Source: a virus. From it: a DNA stretch of 63,741 nt. A program made the translations under genes and the position numbers. Positions 25,022-32,938 of the stretch are shown piece after piece; the first letter of the stretch is position 1, and each line of letters opens with the position of its first letter. The notes beneath the pieces were generated by a model. The model saw nothing but the letters and a program-made list of their open reading frames with translations, ran no database searches and was not told the DNA's origin. The DNA lies in IMG/VR virus record IMGVR_UViG_3300048804_000006, positions 1-63,741 of that record. One strand, given 5' to 3'.

Positions 25022-25720
25022 CTATGCGGACTCCTTGCATTTAAACTCTGTCCAGACTCCTACATCAACAGAGGACCCAATTCTTTTTAAATATTCAAAA
25101 AACTCCTCAAGAGATCTTGCATGTTTTCTAATATTGCAAAATCGGCAACACGGTGCAATGTTATCAATATTATCCGATCCACCTTTTGATAGTGGGATTA
25201 TATGATCTTCCGATACAGTTCTTTTTGTGAGTGATTTTCCGCAATATGAACATTTCCATTCCTTTGATTCACATAAAGAATAAAACTCAACTTTTGTATG
25301 CCTTCCTTCTGCATTATGTTTTAATGCTCTCCTGTGATTCTCGCTCATTCTTTTTAATTCTGGGTGTTCTTTTTGGTATTTCAAATTCTTATCTTTACAT
25401 TCTGGATGTTCTTGCCTATATTTACGTGCCTGGTCAAGACAATATTCTCTATTTTCGTTGTACCATTTTTTAAATCTATTATTCAAATCTTCCGCCCTTT
25501 CGGGACATTCAGCACGAATACGTTTCCAATATTCATTATTTGCTTTCCTCGTTTCCTCGACGTGGTCTTTCTTGAATTTTTTTGTCCGACTATTCGTAAC
25601 CTTCCTTTTACATTCCACACATCTCTTACGGTATGTGGTTGTTTCTTTTATAATTATTCCACAATCAATACAGATGACTGTTGCCTTTCCTAAGATTTTT
25701 ACTCCTTTTATGCGGGGCAT
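25022..25720 (-). CDS. HNH homing endonuclease carrying a duplicated adaptor 3' end
   Basis: 232 residues: N-terminal zinc ribbon (CIDCGIIIKE, RCVECKRK), a Lys/Glu-rich linker with EHPE repeats, then a classic HNH core (WKCSYCGKS, SEDHIIPLSKGGSDN, NIAPCCRFCNIRK). It is AT-richer than its neighbours, as expected of a mobile gene. Its last 20 residues (VDVGVWTEFKCKESA) match the end of the head-tail adaptor just upstream (IDVNFKHEFLELKCKETA), so the gene probably inserted near the adaptor's 3' end and kept the displaced tail. Confidence 0.88.
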   Translation of the reverse strand: MPRIKGVKILGKATVICIDCGIIIKETTTYRKRCVECKRKVTNSRTKKFKKDHVEETRKANNEYWKRIRAECPERAEDLNNRFKKWYNENREYCLDQARKYRQEHPECKDKNLKYQKEHPELKRMSENHRRALKHNAEGRHTKVEFYSLCESKEWKCSYCGKSLTKRTVSEDHIIPLSKGGSDNIDNIAPCCRFCNIRKHARSLEEFFEYLKRIGSSVDVGVWTEFKCKESA

Positions 25721-25734
25721 TTCGTTTCGCCTTT

Positions 25735-26058
25735 CTATGCCGTTTCTTTACATTTTAATTCTAGAAATTCATGCTTAAAGTTTACATCAATAGGCGGTCC
25801 AATGATAGCAAAATAACGACTTCCGTAACGGACCCGCCATGCCGCCTTCACATCGGTACGGTAACGAATAGTGATATTGTGGATCGCCGTGCCAGTAGTC
25901 GCCATTGCCTGAATTGCCTCATCGGATCGGAGGGTCGTCATCTTGGCCCACACAGTTGCAATGGTGACGAAGGTGGTGGTAAAACCGCCCATGCCATCGG
26001 CTACTCGGGATGAACGCTGGAGTTCGACTTGATGATTTAATTCACCAACTCTCGGCAT
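25735..26058 (-). CDS. head-tail adaptor (SPP1 gp16-like head closure)
   Basis: 107 residues starting at ATG 26058, overlapping the connector's TAA (TAATG) behind GGGAGGAG. The pattern LNHQVELQRSSRVADGMGGF...WAKM, then RYFAIIGPPID...LELKCKE is that of phage head-tail joining proteins that close the neck. The 3' end is probably supplied by the downstream HNH element, since the HNH gene carries a second version of it. Confidence 0.8.
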   Translation of the reverse strand: MPRVGELNHQVELQRSSRVADGMGGFTTTFVTIATVWAKMTTLRSDEAIQAMATTGTAIHNITIRYRTDVKAAWRVRYGSRYFAIIGPPIDVNFKHEFLELKCKETA

Positions 26059-27062
26059 TACAACTCCTCCCATAAGATTGAATTGAATAGGAGATTTTGG
26101 ACGGTTTTATTGATTTCATATTTCTGTCCAGAATTAACCAAATCCTGTTTCGATCTATTCGCCCACAAGTCGGTTGCAATCATCAGCATCGCGGATTTAA
26201 GTTTCGATGGGATTGCTGCTGCCGTTGCCCACCCGCACACGAATCGTACAGTGATCGGATTGGAAGGGTATAAGGTGCCGCTTGGCCATGAAGTTGAAAA
26301 CGGGAGTACAATCCGCCCACACTTCTCACCATTTGTCTCAACCAGATAATCAATCCCCGCGACGAGAGTGGTTTCATCCCCATCATCATCCCTCCATTTG
26401 ACCGAGAACACAAACTGGAGGTTTCCATAGGGGAGTTTGAAATAGTTCTTCTTGGGCCAATCTCGTAAACAATAGTCCCATGTCTGGGTGATGAGTGCGC
26501 GACGGAGTTGATCCTCCACGATCTCGCGGGAGGTTTGGATAATTGAGGTAAGCAGGGTATCCTCAGCGGTAGTCGCAGCGTTAGTGAGAATCGATGTACC
26601 AAACTCACAGGCAGCCAGTAAAACTTTCGACACGGTGCGGATGTAGGATTTGGTACCGGTATATTGCTTCTTGTAATCTGCGTTGTCATTAGTCGTCTCA
26701 ACTTTTGTAAATGCACCCCCAGTCCAATCCACCCATGTGGCATTGTCGTCGGACTCCTGGATCTTGGTATCGTTGGTTCCGGTTGCCTGGTTGGTACCGG
26801 ATGATAGGATAACCTCTGCAATCTTGCCTGCCACCAACACTCCAATCCCAACATGGGTTGTGTAATTATTGGCGATGGCGTGTGATCCGAATCCGAGCGA
26901 TTGAGTCAACCCCAAACCATCATCGAATGAATTGGAGTCGAGTCGCAATTGCAACTTCAATTCCGCGAGGGTGATTGGTTCGGTTGCCGGAGCGGTAACG
27001 AGGTATGTCCCGCCGCCACTACCCAATCCGCTTACTGGAGTGCCTGTTCCTGATCCGCTCAC
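26058..27062 (-). CDS. gp6-like head-tail connector with inserted beta domain
   Basis: I start it at GTG 27062 (GGAGG six bases upstream, 4-base overlap with the previous gene), 334 residues. The family frame is split: EPITLAELKLQLRLD at about 29-43 and EDTLLTSIIQTSREIVEDQL at about 165-185, then CLRDWP...PYGNLQ and VRFVCGW. Between them lie about 110 residues like a phage surface beta-sandwich (WTGGAFTKVETTNDNADYKK, YTGTKSYIRTVSKV). The connector ring sits under the portal; the insert probably projects outwards. Confidence 0.75.
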   Translation of the reverse strand: MSGSGTGTPVSGLGSGGGTYLVTAPATEPITLAELKLQLRLDSNSFDDGLGLTQSLGFGSHAIANNYTTHVGIGVLVAGKIAEVILSSGTNQATGTNDTKIQESDDNATWVDWTGGAFTKVETTNDNADYKKQYTGTKSYIRTVSKVLLAACEFGTSILTNAATTAEDTLLTSIIQTSREIVEDQLRRALITQTWDYCLRDWPKKNYFKLPYGNLQFVFSVKWRDDDGDETTLVAGIDYLVETNGEKCGRIVLPFSTSWPSGTLYPSNPITVRFVCGWATAAAIPSKLKSAMLMIATDLWANRSKQDLVNSGQKYEINKTVQNLLFNSILWEEL

Positions 27063-27901
27063 GATAAAACCTCCGAATCTGGGTTGGTGAAATTGTAACC
27101 TGCATGGGTCCGCCAAACATAAACCGTTGTTCCGGAATCCCCTGGCGCAAAATAGAAGGTTACGATGCCTACTGAATTTGTTACACCGCTACGAAGAACA
27201 TTTGTTCCCGCCGAATCACTGGTGATTATCACCGTTGCATCCGGGATCGCCGCTGCTGTCACGCTATCGGTCAAGGTGTAGGTCCAGATCAGAGCCCCGG
27301 CGCCGTTGATCGTGTCCGTCTTGAGCTTGATCGCGTCCACAACCGTATCAACCGTGGCAAGGTTCGCCGCCGTCGCCAGCGCCGCATCACTGATCGCCGT
27401 ATCGCAGGCCGCATTGACATCCGCATCGGTCGGGAGCGCCGCGATTGCGTTGGGGATGGTGGTCCCTACTGCCGTGATGATCGTGCCGATTTCGGTGTCG
27501 AGGTATCCGGCAACCGTCGCAAGATCAACCGCCAGCGCCGCGTTATCCGTTCCCCTCATGTTCGAGGCTGCCGGAGTCGCCGCGTTCAAGGATGCCTTCA
27601 TCGTCGCCGTGAAATCCGATTCCGTATAGAGCGCCCCCGGCACCCCAATCACCGCGATGTTCGCCGTGACACTGGAGGGGCAAATCACGATCATGTTCCC
27701 ATTGGTCTCCGCGTCGGTCAGGTCAAAGGCATAGTACCCGCCCTCCAACTCTGTCGGGTTCGTATCGTCAACAGGGTTCGCCGCCCCGCCGTCAAGCCTC
27801 AGATTCGCCGTGATGTTCAGGGCGTCGCCCGTTTTCGGCAACCCGGTTGTGGTATCGAAGGCGAAGACAACCCATTTTTGACCAGCGGTATTTTTAATCA
27901 T
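27059..27901 (-). CDS. virion structural protein with C-terminal Ig-like domain
   Basis: 280 residues. The first 90 are beta-rich (FAFDTTTGLPKTGDALNIT); the middle is Ala/Asp/Thr coiled coil (TDADVNAACDTAISDAALA); the last 80 look like a carboxypeptidase-regulatory/Ig-like fold (TVIITSDSAGTNVLRSGVTN, VYVWRTHAGYNF). Such proteins decorate heads or tails of environmental phages. It is placed before the connector gene, coupled by a GTGA overlap. Confidence 0.6.
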   Translation of the reverse strand: MIKNTAGQKWVVFAFDTTTGLPKTGDALNITANLRLDGGAANPVDDTNPTELEGGYYAFDLTDAETNGNMIVICPSSVTANIAVIGVPGALYTESDFTATMKASLNAATPAASNMRGTDNAALAVDLATVAGYLDTEIGTIITAVGTTIPNAIAALPTDADVNAACDTAISDAALATAANLATVDTVVDAIKLKTDTINGAGALIWTYTLTDSVTAAAIPDATVIITSDSAGTNVLRSGVTNSVGIVTFYFAPGDSGTTVYVWRTHAGYNFTNPDSEVLS

Positions 27902-27908
27902 TTCATCC

Positions 27909-28715
27909 TCACGCCGCCATCAATCGGCGGTAGTAATGGTCAAAGTTTCGGTTCTGCTGGTTATATTCCCACGCGCTCGCGGGACTGTCGTAAATTGCCC
28001 AGGGGAAAAAATATAAGTAATTTATTTCCTGAGCGGAGAGGGCGCGGTTGTAGATGGAGACGGAGGAGATAAGGGAAGCCGATACGTTTCCGACTGCTCT
28101 TCCTCCAATTATTAAAGGATTGGCATTGCTTACGGTTTTTCCGGCTGTCATATCAGCATTGGTGCCGATACTTTTGCCATCGACATATCCGGTTATCCTA
28201 TTAGCCACGCACACCATAAAAAGATGATGCAGCAAACTGTCCGCGATATTTACCGCCCCCATGACTCTCGAATAGGTCCCGTTGACGCTATCCGCCCGAA
28301 TCAGGAAATCGGCTACGTTTAGGTCGTTTATATCAATATCCCATGCACCTGTTGTTGTCGTCCGCGGCCATGCCCCTATGATCGCCTTGTTTGCCCCACT
28401 TGCTGCAATAGCTACCCATAAGCCAATGCTGAAATTAGGAACAAACGGCATTGTGGGATTGTTTGGCACCGTCACATAATCATTACTCCCATCAAACGCC
28501 AGCGCCGCACCATGAGGACCGGGAACCCATCCGGAGGTGGGGGACATGGGGGCCATGCCGATCATGCGTCCGTCGTTCATACCCACCGAGTCATGCACAA
28601 GGTCGCCCATGCCCTCTGAAAAATTCCACATGGAAACCAAGCCCTGAGCAAGCGAATGCTGGCGATTGATCGGAACTCCAAAAATAGGTTTGATGGGGCT
28701 AAGCCATTCACTCAT
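27909..28715 (-). CDS. LamG/concanavalin-like adhesin
   Basis: 268 residues with a LamG fold: GLVSMWNFSEGMGDLVHDS, GAALAFDGSNDYVTVP, FSIGLWV and a C-terminal SVSIYNRALSAQEINYLY, a phrase that recurs in phage LamG proteins. These bind sugars, so this is a candidate capsid or neck adhesin. Start ATG 28715 overlaps the previous stop by 4 bases. Position between head and tail genes suggests a virion surface site. Confidence 0.75.
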   Translation of the reverse strand: MSEWLSPIKPIFGVPINRQHSLAQGLVSMWNFSEGMGDLVHDSVGMNDGRMIGMAPMSPTSGWVPGPHGAALAFDGSNDYVTVPNNPTMPFVPNFSIGLWVAIAASGANKAIIGAWPRTTTTGAWDIDINDLNVADFLIRADSVNGTYSRVMGAVNIADSLLHHLFMVCVANRITGYVDGKSIGTNADMTAGKTVSNANPLIIGGRAVGNVSASLISSVSIYNRALSAQEINYLYFFPWAIYDSPASAWEYNQQNRNFDHYYRRLMAA

Positions 28716-29362
28716 GAGTCAGCACCTACCGCAGTTTGATAACAAATTTCACAGTTCGCAATCGTCGCGTCCAGGATGAAGATTTTCTTATTGATGTAGT
28801 TCAAGTGTCCTGCCACGGGATTATCCACCGCGATCACCTTTTGACCGCTTGCCGCCTGAGATTTCACGTCCAATTTGAATGCCGTTTTCCCGGCGCACAT
28901 CACGAAGGAAAACAGTTTCGTCCACTCATTCACCGTGGCTTCATTCCGGACCGACACCAAAAACTCAGTGCCAAGGTGGGCCGTTGTGCCGACGATAGCG
29001 CATTGAAGATGAAGCATGGCGGAGCGGACCAAGGAAAGATCGGCCTCAACGGGGATCGCCGCCGCAGCTCCAAGGGCGATGGATGTCCAGTCCAGCAGTT
29101 CGATGTTCTGATATTTCGAGAGGGCCGTGAGTCCGGTCAGCCCGGTCATGCGGATCTTGGCCATGATCGTTGATCCCGTCGCGCCGTAATTGTTGTTTAC
29201 GATCACCCGAAGGCCGAAAACCTTCTCCGCGTCGATGGGGATCGCTACCGTTTCAACCGCCTCCCCCGCTGAGCCCGCGGCGTTGATGGAGTACAAATCC
29301 GCCGTATTTTCGTGAGTGAATTGCAAATTGTCTAAGACTTCAATGGTGTCTATAGCTGCCAT
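28712..29362 (-). CDS. virion-associated protein, 216 residues
   Basis: Ala/Thr/Val-rich, low-charge and beta-rich, with no named motif; it resembles the many unassigned structural proteins in environmental siphophages. Abuts the 87-residue gene upstream and overlaps the LamG gene downstream by 4 bases, so it is co-translated with adhesin-like neighbours. A role in virion decoration is inferred from context. Confidence 0.5.
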   Translation of the reverse strand: MAAIDTIEVLDNLQFTHENTADLYSINAAGSAGEAVETVAIPIDAEKVFGLRVIVNNNYGATGSTIMAKIRMTGLTGLTALSKYQNIELLDWTSIALGAAAAIPVEADLSLVRSAMLHLQCAIVGTTAHLGTEFLVSVRNEATVNEWTKLFSFVMCAGKTAFKLDVKSQAASGQKVIAVDNPVAGHLNYINKKIFILDATIANCEICYQTAVGADS

Positions 29363-29626
29363 TTATTTCACCGCCTCAGTTGCTTTCGGATCTTCCCGGT
29401 TGAGCTTCGCCAGGCACGTCGAAATAAAATTCTTTTCCGCGGCCTTCTTTGTCTGCCATCCGTCACGAGCCTTCACGGCGGCTGTGATGAATTCTGCAAT
29501 TCCTTTTTCATCCGGTCGGCAACGGACAGTCACGGAAACCGATTCATCGCCTTCCGTCCATACCCCCGTGACCGTATGCTGTCCGGTCGTGTCCGCGTCG
29601 TCTGCTATGGTGATCGACCAGCTCAT
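29363..29626 (-). CDS. small virion-associated protein, 87 residues
   Basis: Starts SWSITIADDADTTGQHTVTG, a pattern that I associate with short phage proteins next to LamG and other adhesin genes, and ends with a helix (AEKNFISTCLAKLNREDPK). Start ATG 29626 overlaps the stop of the 29-residue basic peptide (ATGA). Function unknown. Confidence 0.55.
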   Translation of the reverse strand: MSWSITIADDADTTGQHTVTGVWTEGDESVSVTVRCRPDEKGIAEFITAAVKARDGWQTKKAAEKNFISTCLAKLNREDPKATEAVK

Positions 29627-29712
29627 TTTCTACCCCTTTTATTCTTCTTCTTTCTCTTGGCACGCTTAACCTTAATCGCTTCTTCCTTCTGCTTCGCTAT
29701 GCCGGTTTTCAT
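29623..29712 (-). CDS. 29-residue Lys/Arg-rich peptide
   Basis: ATG 29712 behind GAGGTTATA; stop overlaps the next start (ATGA). More than half of the residues are Lys or Arg (KVKRAKRKKKNKRGRK), so the product should bind nucleic acid or membranes, or simply be a linker gene. Good start signal and exact coupling make it likely to be translated. Confidence 0.55.
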   Translation of the reverse strand: MKTGIAKQKEEAIKVKRAKRKKKNKRGRK

Positions 29713-29719
29713 TATAACC

Positions 29720-30145
29720 TCATAATAGTAAGATTGCAAGTCCCGCGAGAACCCCGCCGATGCCCACGCCGGTTAGGTATTTGGTCATGTTCTGCGTGAA
29801 TGTTGGAGTCGCTGCTTTCACCTGGGCCTCACACGCCTTGTCTTTCATGTCGGACATTTTCGTGTTCATCTCACTCATGTTCTTATAGACCACTATTTGA
29901 TCCTCGTATAACTTGATCGTCCCCCGGAGAATGTCCACCTGAGTCTGGAGTTCGGCATTCCCACCCGCCTGAGTCGATAATTGAGCCTCAGCGATCTTTG
30001 CTTGCTCTAAGGCCACAACCATAGCCCCTGCCGTCTTGTCATCAAAACAGACCCCCTGGGCGAAGCTATTTAGCGGGAATAGGAGGATAGCCAAGAGCAG
30101 TAAAGCGATCCCGTATTTCTTTATTCGTTGTAGGCGTGGGGACAT
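29720..30145 (-). CDS. secreted coiled-coil protein with C-terminal membrane helix (spanin-like)
   Basis: Start set at ATG 30145 (GGAGAAGGAGA in front), inside the end of the preceding gene; 141 residues. N-terminal signal peptide (GIALLLLAILLFPLNSFAQG), a periplasmic coiled coil (about 45-110) and a terminal hydrophobic helix (GIGGVLAGLAILLL). The overlap with a membrane-anchored coiled-coil gene recalls Rz/Rz1, but a lipobox is not clear (VC follows AQG). It might be the outer partner of a spanin pair. Confidence 0.6.
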   Translation of the reverse strand: MSPRLQRIKKYGIALLLLAILLFPLNSFAQGVCFDDKTAGAMVVALEQAKIAEAQLSTQAGGNAELQTQVDILRGTIKLYEDQIVVYKNMSEMNTKMSDMKDKACEAQVKAATPTFTQNMTKYLTGVGIGGVLAGLAILLL

Positions 30146-30521
30146 TCTCCTTCTCCTTCTGAAGTGCGATGTATCGGTTTGCCATAGCAGTGTATTTGTC
30201 ATAGGACACCGTGAGTCTGGATTGATAGTCCCGGATCGTGGCTTCTTTCCCTGCGATCTGAGCCGCGTATTGCTTCTCAAGTTCCACCTTCATCTCGTTG
30301 ATGGTCTGCTGCGGAGTAATGGGAAGTTTGGGTTTAGGCCAAAAGATAAAAGCAAGGATGGTAATCGCGACGAGAACAATCACCCCTGTTATCAATTTGG
30401 CTTTCCAGTCCCATTGCAAGGGGAGCTTGGCTTTGACAATGATAGCCTCAGCCTTGATTTGATCGTCAGCCTTCTGTACCGCTCTACTTACCATATCCTC
30501 AGCATTCTGCAACGTACCCAT
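30066..30521 (-). CDS. membrane-anchored coiled-coil protein (i-spanin-like)
   Basis: 151 residues: basic cytoplasmic start, one membrane helix (GVIVLVAITILAFIFW, about 46-61), a coiled coil (MKVELEKQYAAQIAGKEATI, about 76-110) and a Pro-rich end (YPPIPAK). This is the i-spanin layout. It lies between holin and the overlapping signal-peptide gene, inside the lysis region, so a role in disrupting the outer membrane is plausible, hence a Gram-negative host. Confidence 0.6.
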   Translation of the reverse strand: MGTLQNAEDMVSRAVQKADDQIKAEAIIVKAKLPLQWDWKAKLITGVIVLVAITILAFIFWPKPKLPITPQQTINEMKVELEKQYAAQIAGKEATIRDYQSRLTVSYDKYTAMANRYIALQKEKENVPTPTTNKEIRDRFTALGYPPIPAK

Positions 30522-30530
30522 AACGCCTCC

Positions 30531-30809
30531 TCATTTCGTATCTCCCGTCACCGTCTTTGATGCTGTCTCAATAGTCGTTGTCGTGTTCGGCGGTTGCTTC
30601 CCCATAGCCTCTGCAAACATCCCTATCGCCTTACCTCCTATCACCAGACCTGCAAAAGTGTAGACGCCTGCGGGAATGTCCGCCATCATTCTTGTGTAAA
30701 TGCTCACGAACATCCATGTGTAAAGGACTGTAAGTACCGTAACAATGCTGAGGAACCTACCGGAGGATTCAGGTGCGTTCTTGTCGAGAAGTTTGTCGAA
30801 GAAGGTCAT
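30531..30809 (-). CDS. putative holin, two membrane helices
   Basis: 92 residues with helices at about 22-42 (LSIVTVLTVLYTWMFVSIYT) and 48-68 (GVYTFAGLVIGGKAIGMF), short charged ends and a Thr-rich tail. It is four bases downstream of the endolysin gene, which is the usual arrangement. Holins permeabilise the inner membrane to release endolysin. Start ATG 30809. Confidence 0.7.
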   Translation of the reverse strand: MTFFDKLLDKNAPESSGRFLSIVTVLTVLYTWMFVSIYTRMMADIPAGVYTFAGLVIGGKAIGMFAEAMGKQPPNTTTTIETASKTVTGDTK

Positions 30810-30813
30810 CGCA

Positions 30814-31245
30814 TCACCCTACAAAAAGATAAATCCTATGTTGGTCTTTTCCTAATGGGGCGATATCCGCATGAACCCAAGTAACAGATTTTTCCATTCT
30901 CCGAATCAATTCCAGATGGGGATCATCTTGATGCATCTTGATCTCAGTCCGCGCTTCCTCAGCGGTCATCCCCAAGACATCAAAATCAAACGCCATTCCA
31001 CGCTTGTGGTATGACCCTATAGCCCCTATCGTACATGACGGCCCTCTGTATCCCCTGAATTGGAATGGACCGCCCCAGAGCCAGTTATTGATGGTTATAG
31101 AGACATTAAAATAAGTCCTGATCCCGTGGAGCATGTCGATTGCATTCTGGGGAAAGAAATTCCAGCACCCTTCCCCGTAATCCGCAAAGGACCGCGAGTC
31201 GACCAACTCTTCGAGTCTGAATTTGAAACCTTCCGGGAGAATCAT
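30814..31245 (-). CDS. endolysin, M15-type D,D-/L,D-peptidase
   Basis: 143 residues with the M15 zinc motif SYHKRGMAFDFDV (HxxxxxxD) and WVHADI near the end, the third ligand. Family members hydrolyse peptide cross-links in peptidoglycan. There is no signal peptide, so it needs the holin next door. Start ATG 31245 directly precedes nothing but a single-base gap from the small Gly-rich membrane gene. Confidence 0.85.
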   Translation of the reverse strand: MILPEGFKFRLEELVDSRSFADYGEGCWNFFPQNAIDMLHGIRTYFNVSITINNWLWGGPFQFRGYRGPSCTIGAIGSYHKRGMAFDFDVLGMTAEEARTEIKMHQDDPHLELIRRMEKSVTWVHADIAPLGKDQHRIYLFVG

Positions 31246-31246
31246 C

Positions 31247-31438
31247 TCACAACCTCAGCAGCAAAATCAAAATAATGATGAAGATAATCCCGCCACCGCC
31301 GTGATAGTACCCGTTCCAACCGTGGAATCCGTAGTACCCGCCACCAAAGAACCCGAATAGAAGCAGGATCAAAAGAACGACGACCAGCGTACTGAGCCCT
31401 TTAATGCTGAATAGCTTGCATTCTGTTGGATCTTTCAT
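31247..31438 (-). CDS. Gly/Tyr-rich small membrane protein, 63 residues
   Basis: Start at ATG 31438 behind GAGGAGGAAGTC. Two hydrophobic helices (VVVLLILLLFGFFGGGYY and IIFIIILILLLRL) flank a Gly/His/Tyr-rich turn. Such two-span, Gly-rich peptides are frequent beside lysis genes. A pinholin-like or lysis-regulator role is possible. Confidence 0.6.
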   Translation of the reverse strand: MKDPTECKLFSIKGLSTLVVVLLILLLFGFFGGGYYGFHGWNGYYHGGGGIIFIIILILLLRL

Positions 31439-31491
31439 GACTTCCTCCTCTATCCTTGTAGTTTCTTTTCCAGTTCTTCTGTCTTCGCCGC

Positions 31492-31740
31492 CTACCCTTT
31501 CTGATACTCCATCCACTCACAATAGAAACCACCGTCTGGCTTTGGCTCCATGTCTTGAATTAGGGGCACGGATGTACGATTGTTGGCACTTCCGTTCGAG
31601 TCAAACACAGCAAGGTTAACACACCTGTCGTCCCAAACATGGCAGATGATTGCTGCGAGTTTCTTGCCTGGCTCATATGCGAAAGGCTCCGTTTTTTGCG
31701 GTGTATACAAAACTACCCTTCCGACTGTCGGTTTAATCAT
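31492..31740 (-). CDS. conserved small phage protein, 82 residues
   Basis: Begins MIKPTVGRVVLYTPQ and contains LAAIICHVWDDRCVNLAVFD, a pattern I know from many phage proteins near lysis or tail genes; function is unknown. A single small beta-rich domain is likely. Start ATG 31740 with GGAGGAAGTC upstream. It overlaps no neighbour in frame. Confidence 0.75.
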   Translation of the reverse strand: MIKPTVGRVVLYTPQKTEPFAYEPGKKLAAIICHVWDDRCVNLAVFDSNGSANNRTSVPLIQDMEPKPDGGFYCEWMEYQKG

Positions 31741-31749
31741 GACTTCCTC

Positions 31750-32400
31750 CTATTTCTTTAAGACCCCGTCTTTACCAGGATCACCCTTGTCGCCTTTCGG
31801 TCCCTTGTCACCTTTTCCAAATAAACTGACTCCACCCCTGTCGCCTTTTTCCCCTTTGTATCCTTGAACGCCTTGAATCCCGGGATACCCTCTTGCGCCT
31901 CTGCCGACGTCAGCATTCGCTATTACTTCAAACTGTTCGCTTTCTGCGGATACGATTACGGTTCTCAGTGGATTCACCTTATACGCCACACTCCACCACA
32001 GATTATAAATCCCCGGTTCTGCCATTTTTGGAATCGGGATAGGAACTACATCGTTATCTTTCCCTATGGGTGCCGTGGTTATGGACTCCCGGAGGTCGTG
32101 CTTATAGGTGTTCACGAGTTTTCGCGTCAAGACACCGTGAATTTGCATCTTCTTCTCATAAGATATTTTGTAGATAAGATCATCACCAGCCTTTACCTGC
32201 TTGCCGGGATTCATAATCTTGATCGCACCCTTATCGGTAAGTGGAGTAATGGTCAGCGGGACATAAGGCCACCAAAGCCAGTAACCGACCACTCCTGTAT
32301 AGGCAACCAGAACGGCAAGGAATACGTCAAACGCAATCGTCTTAACTATTTCCAGCAATGAACTTCCCGGAATCTTCCGTCTTTCAATGCACCTTGTCAT
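31750..32400 (-). CDS. membrane protein with collagen-like tail
   Basis: 216 residues: one N-terminal membrane helix (FDVFLAVLVAYTGVVGYWLWW, about 25-45), a beta-rich extracellular-like domain (about 60-160), then a Gly-X-Y collagen-like end (GARGYPGIQGVQGYKGEKGD; GDKGPKGDKGDPGKDG). Collagen repeats form trimeric stalks in phage adhesins and here may project from a membrane or virion. The anchor makes a virion role less obvious. Overlaps the previous gene by 4 bases. Confidence 0.65.
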   Translation of the reverse strand: MTRCIERRKIPGSSLLEIVKTIAFDVFLAVLVAYTGVVGYWLWWPYVPLTITPLTDKGAIKIMNPGKQVKAGDDLIYKISYEKKMQIHGVLTRKLVNTYKHDLRESITTAPIGKDNDVVPIPIPKMAEPGIYNLWWSVAYKVNPLRTVIVSAESEQFEVIANADVGRGARGYPGIQGVQGYKGEKGDRGGVSLFGKGDKGPKGDKGDPGKDGVLKK

Positions 32401-32624
32401 TTGTACACCGCCTCTCCTGCTGTTCCAACAGTAGCGTGTCGATGAAGCAGTTTATCAACACCTTCATGGGTCAACCGACATATCTCCACATCGGCCTTAT
32501 CTTTTAAGTCAGCCTTAACACTTGCAATATCTGTTTTGATCCCACCTATCCACATCTTGATAAAGAACCCAAGCAGTACGAGGAGGATCGTATTTACCCC
32601 CAAAAGTAGTTGCCAGTTATCCAT
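32397..32624 (-). CDS. small membrane protein with coiled coil, 75 residues
   Basis: Start ATG 32624 after GGGAGGTAAGGGC. One membrane helix (LLLGVNTILLVLLGFFIKMW) is followed by a heptad-rich tail (TDIASVKADLKDKADVEICR). This resembles XhlA/hemolysin-type lysis accessory proteins. The last base triplet overlaps the collagen-like gene start. Confidence 0.6.
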   Translation of the reverse strand: MDNWQLLLGVNTILLVLLGFFIKMWIGGIKTDIASVKADLKDKADVEICRLTHEGVDKLLHRHATVGTAGEAVYK

Positions 32625-32650
32625 GCCCTTACCTCCCTGTTCATATTGGC

Positions 32651-32938
32651 TCACTCAACTCTATCCTTATCCGGGTTCGCAAACTCCGGGTTCTCGATGT
32701 TCAGTAAGTGCTGGATTTCATGGGCTGCGACCAGTTTGTCCATCACAATCTTCCCATCAATCATCTTCCCGCTGATCCGCATTTCAAACGTCGGCGGTCT
32801 GCCCGGTATCGTTTCCCACTTTGCGCTCCATCCAGTTTCCTTCTCTGCGCTGTAAATGGTCACGCTCAGATTTGGGATCAGCACCGTCTTGCTGAATGAC
32901 GGATTGATAAGGTAATTTATCTTGTCGGTGAGGGTCAT
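32651..32938 (-). CDS. small zincin-like protein (HEIQH), 95 residues
   Basis: The C-terminal third has KLVAAHEIQHLLN, the HExxH zinc-binding motif; no clear third ligand follows. The N-terminal part is beta-rich. It overlaps the preceding membrane gene by 155 bases in another frame. A peptidase of very short length or a degenerate fold are both possible. Together with 10147-10491 it is one of two HExxH mini-proteins in the genome. Confidence 0.5.
   Translation of the reverse strand: MTLTDKINYLINPSFSKTVLIPNLSVTIYSAEKETGWSAKWETIPGRPPTFEMRISGKMIDGKIVMDKLVAAHEIQHLLNIENPEFANPDKDRVE

Noticed and set aside
26183-26854. 223-codon open frame in another phase of the connector gene
   Set aside because: Arg/Pro/Ser-rich translation typical of a frame shadow; the connector frame has family motifs and a good start.
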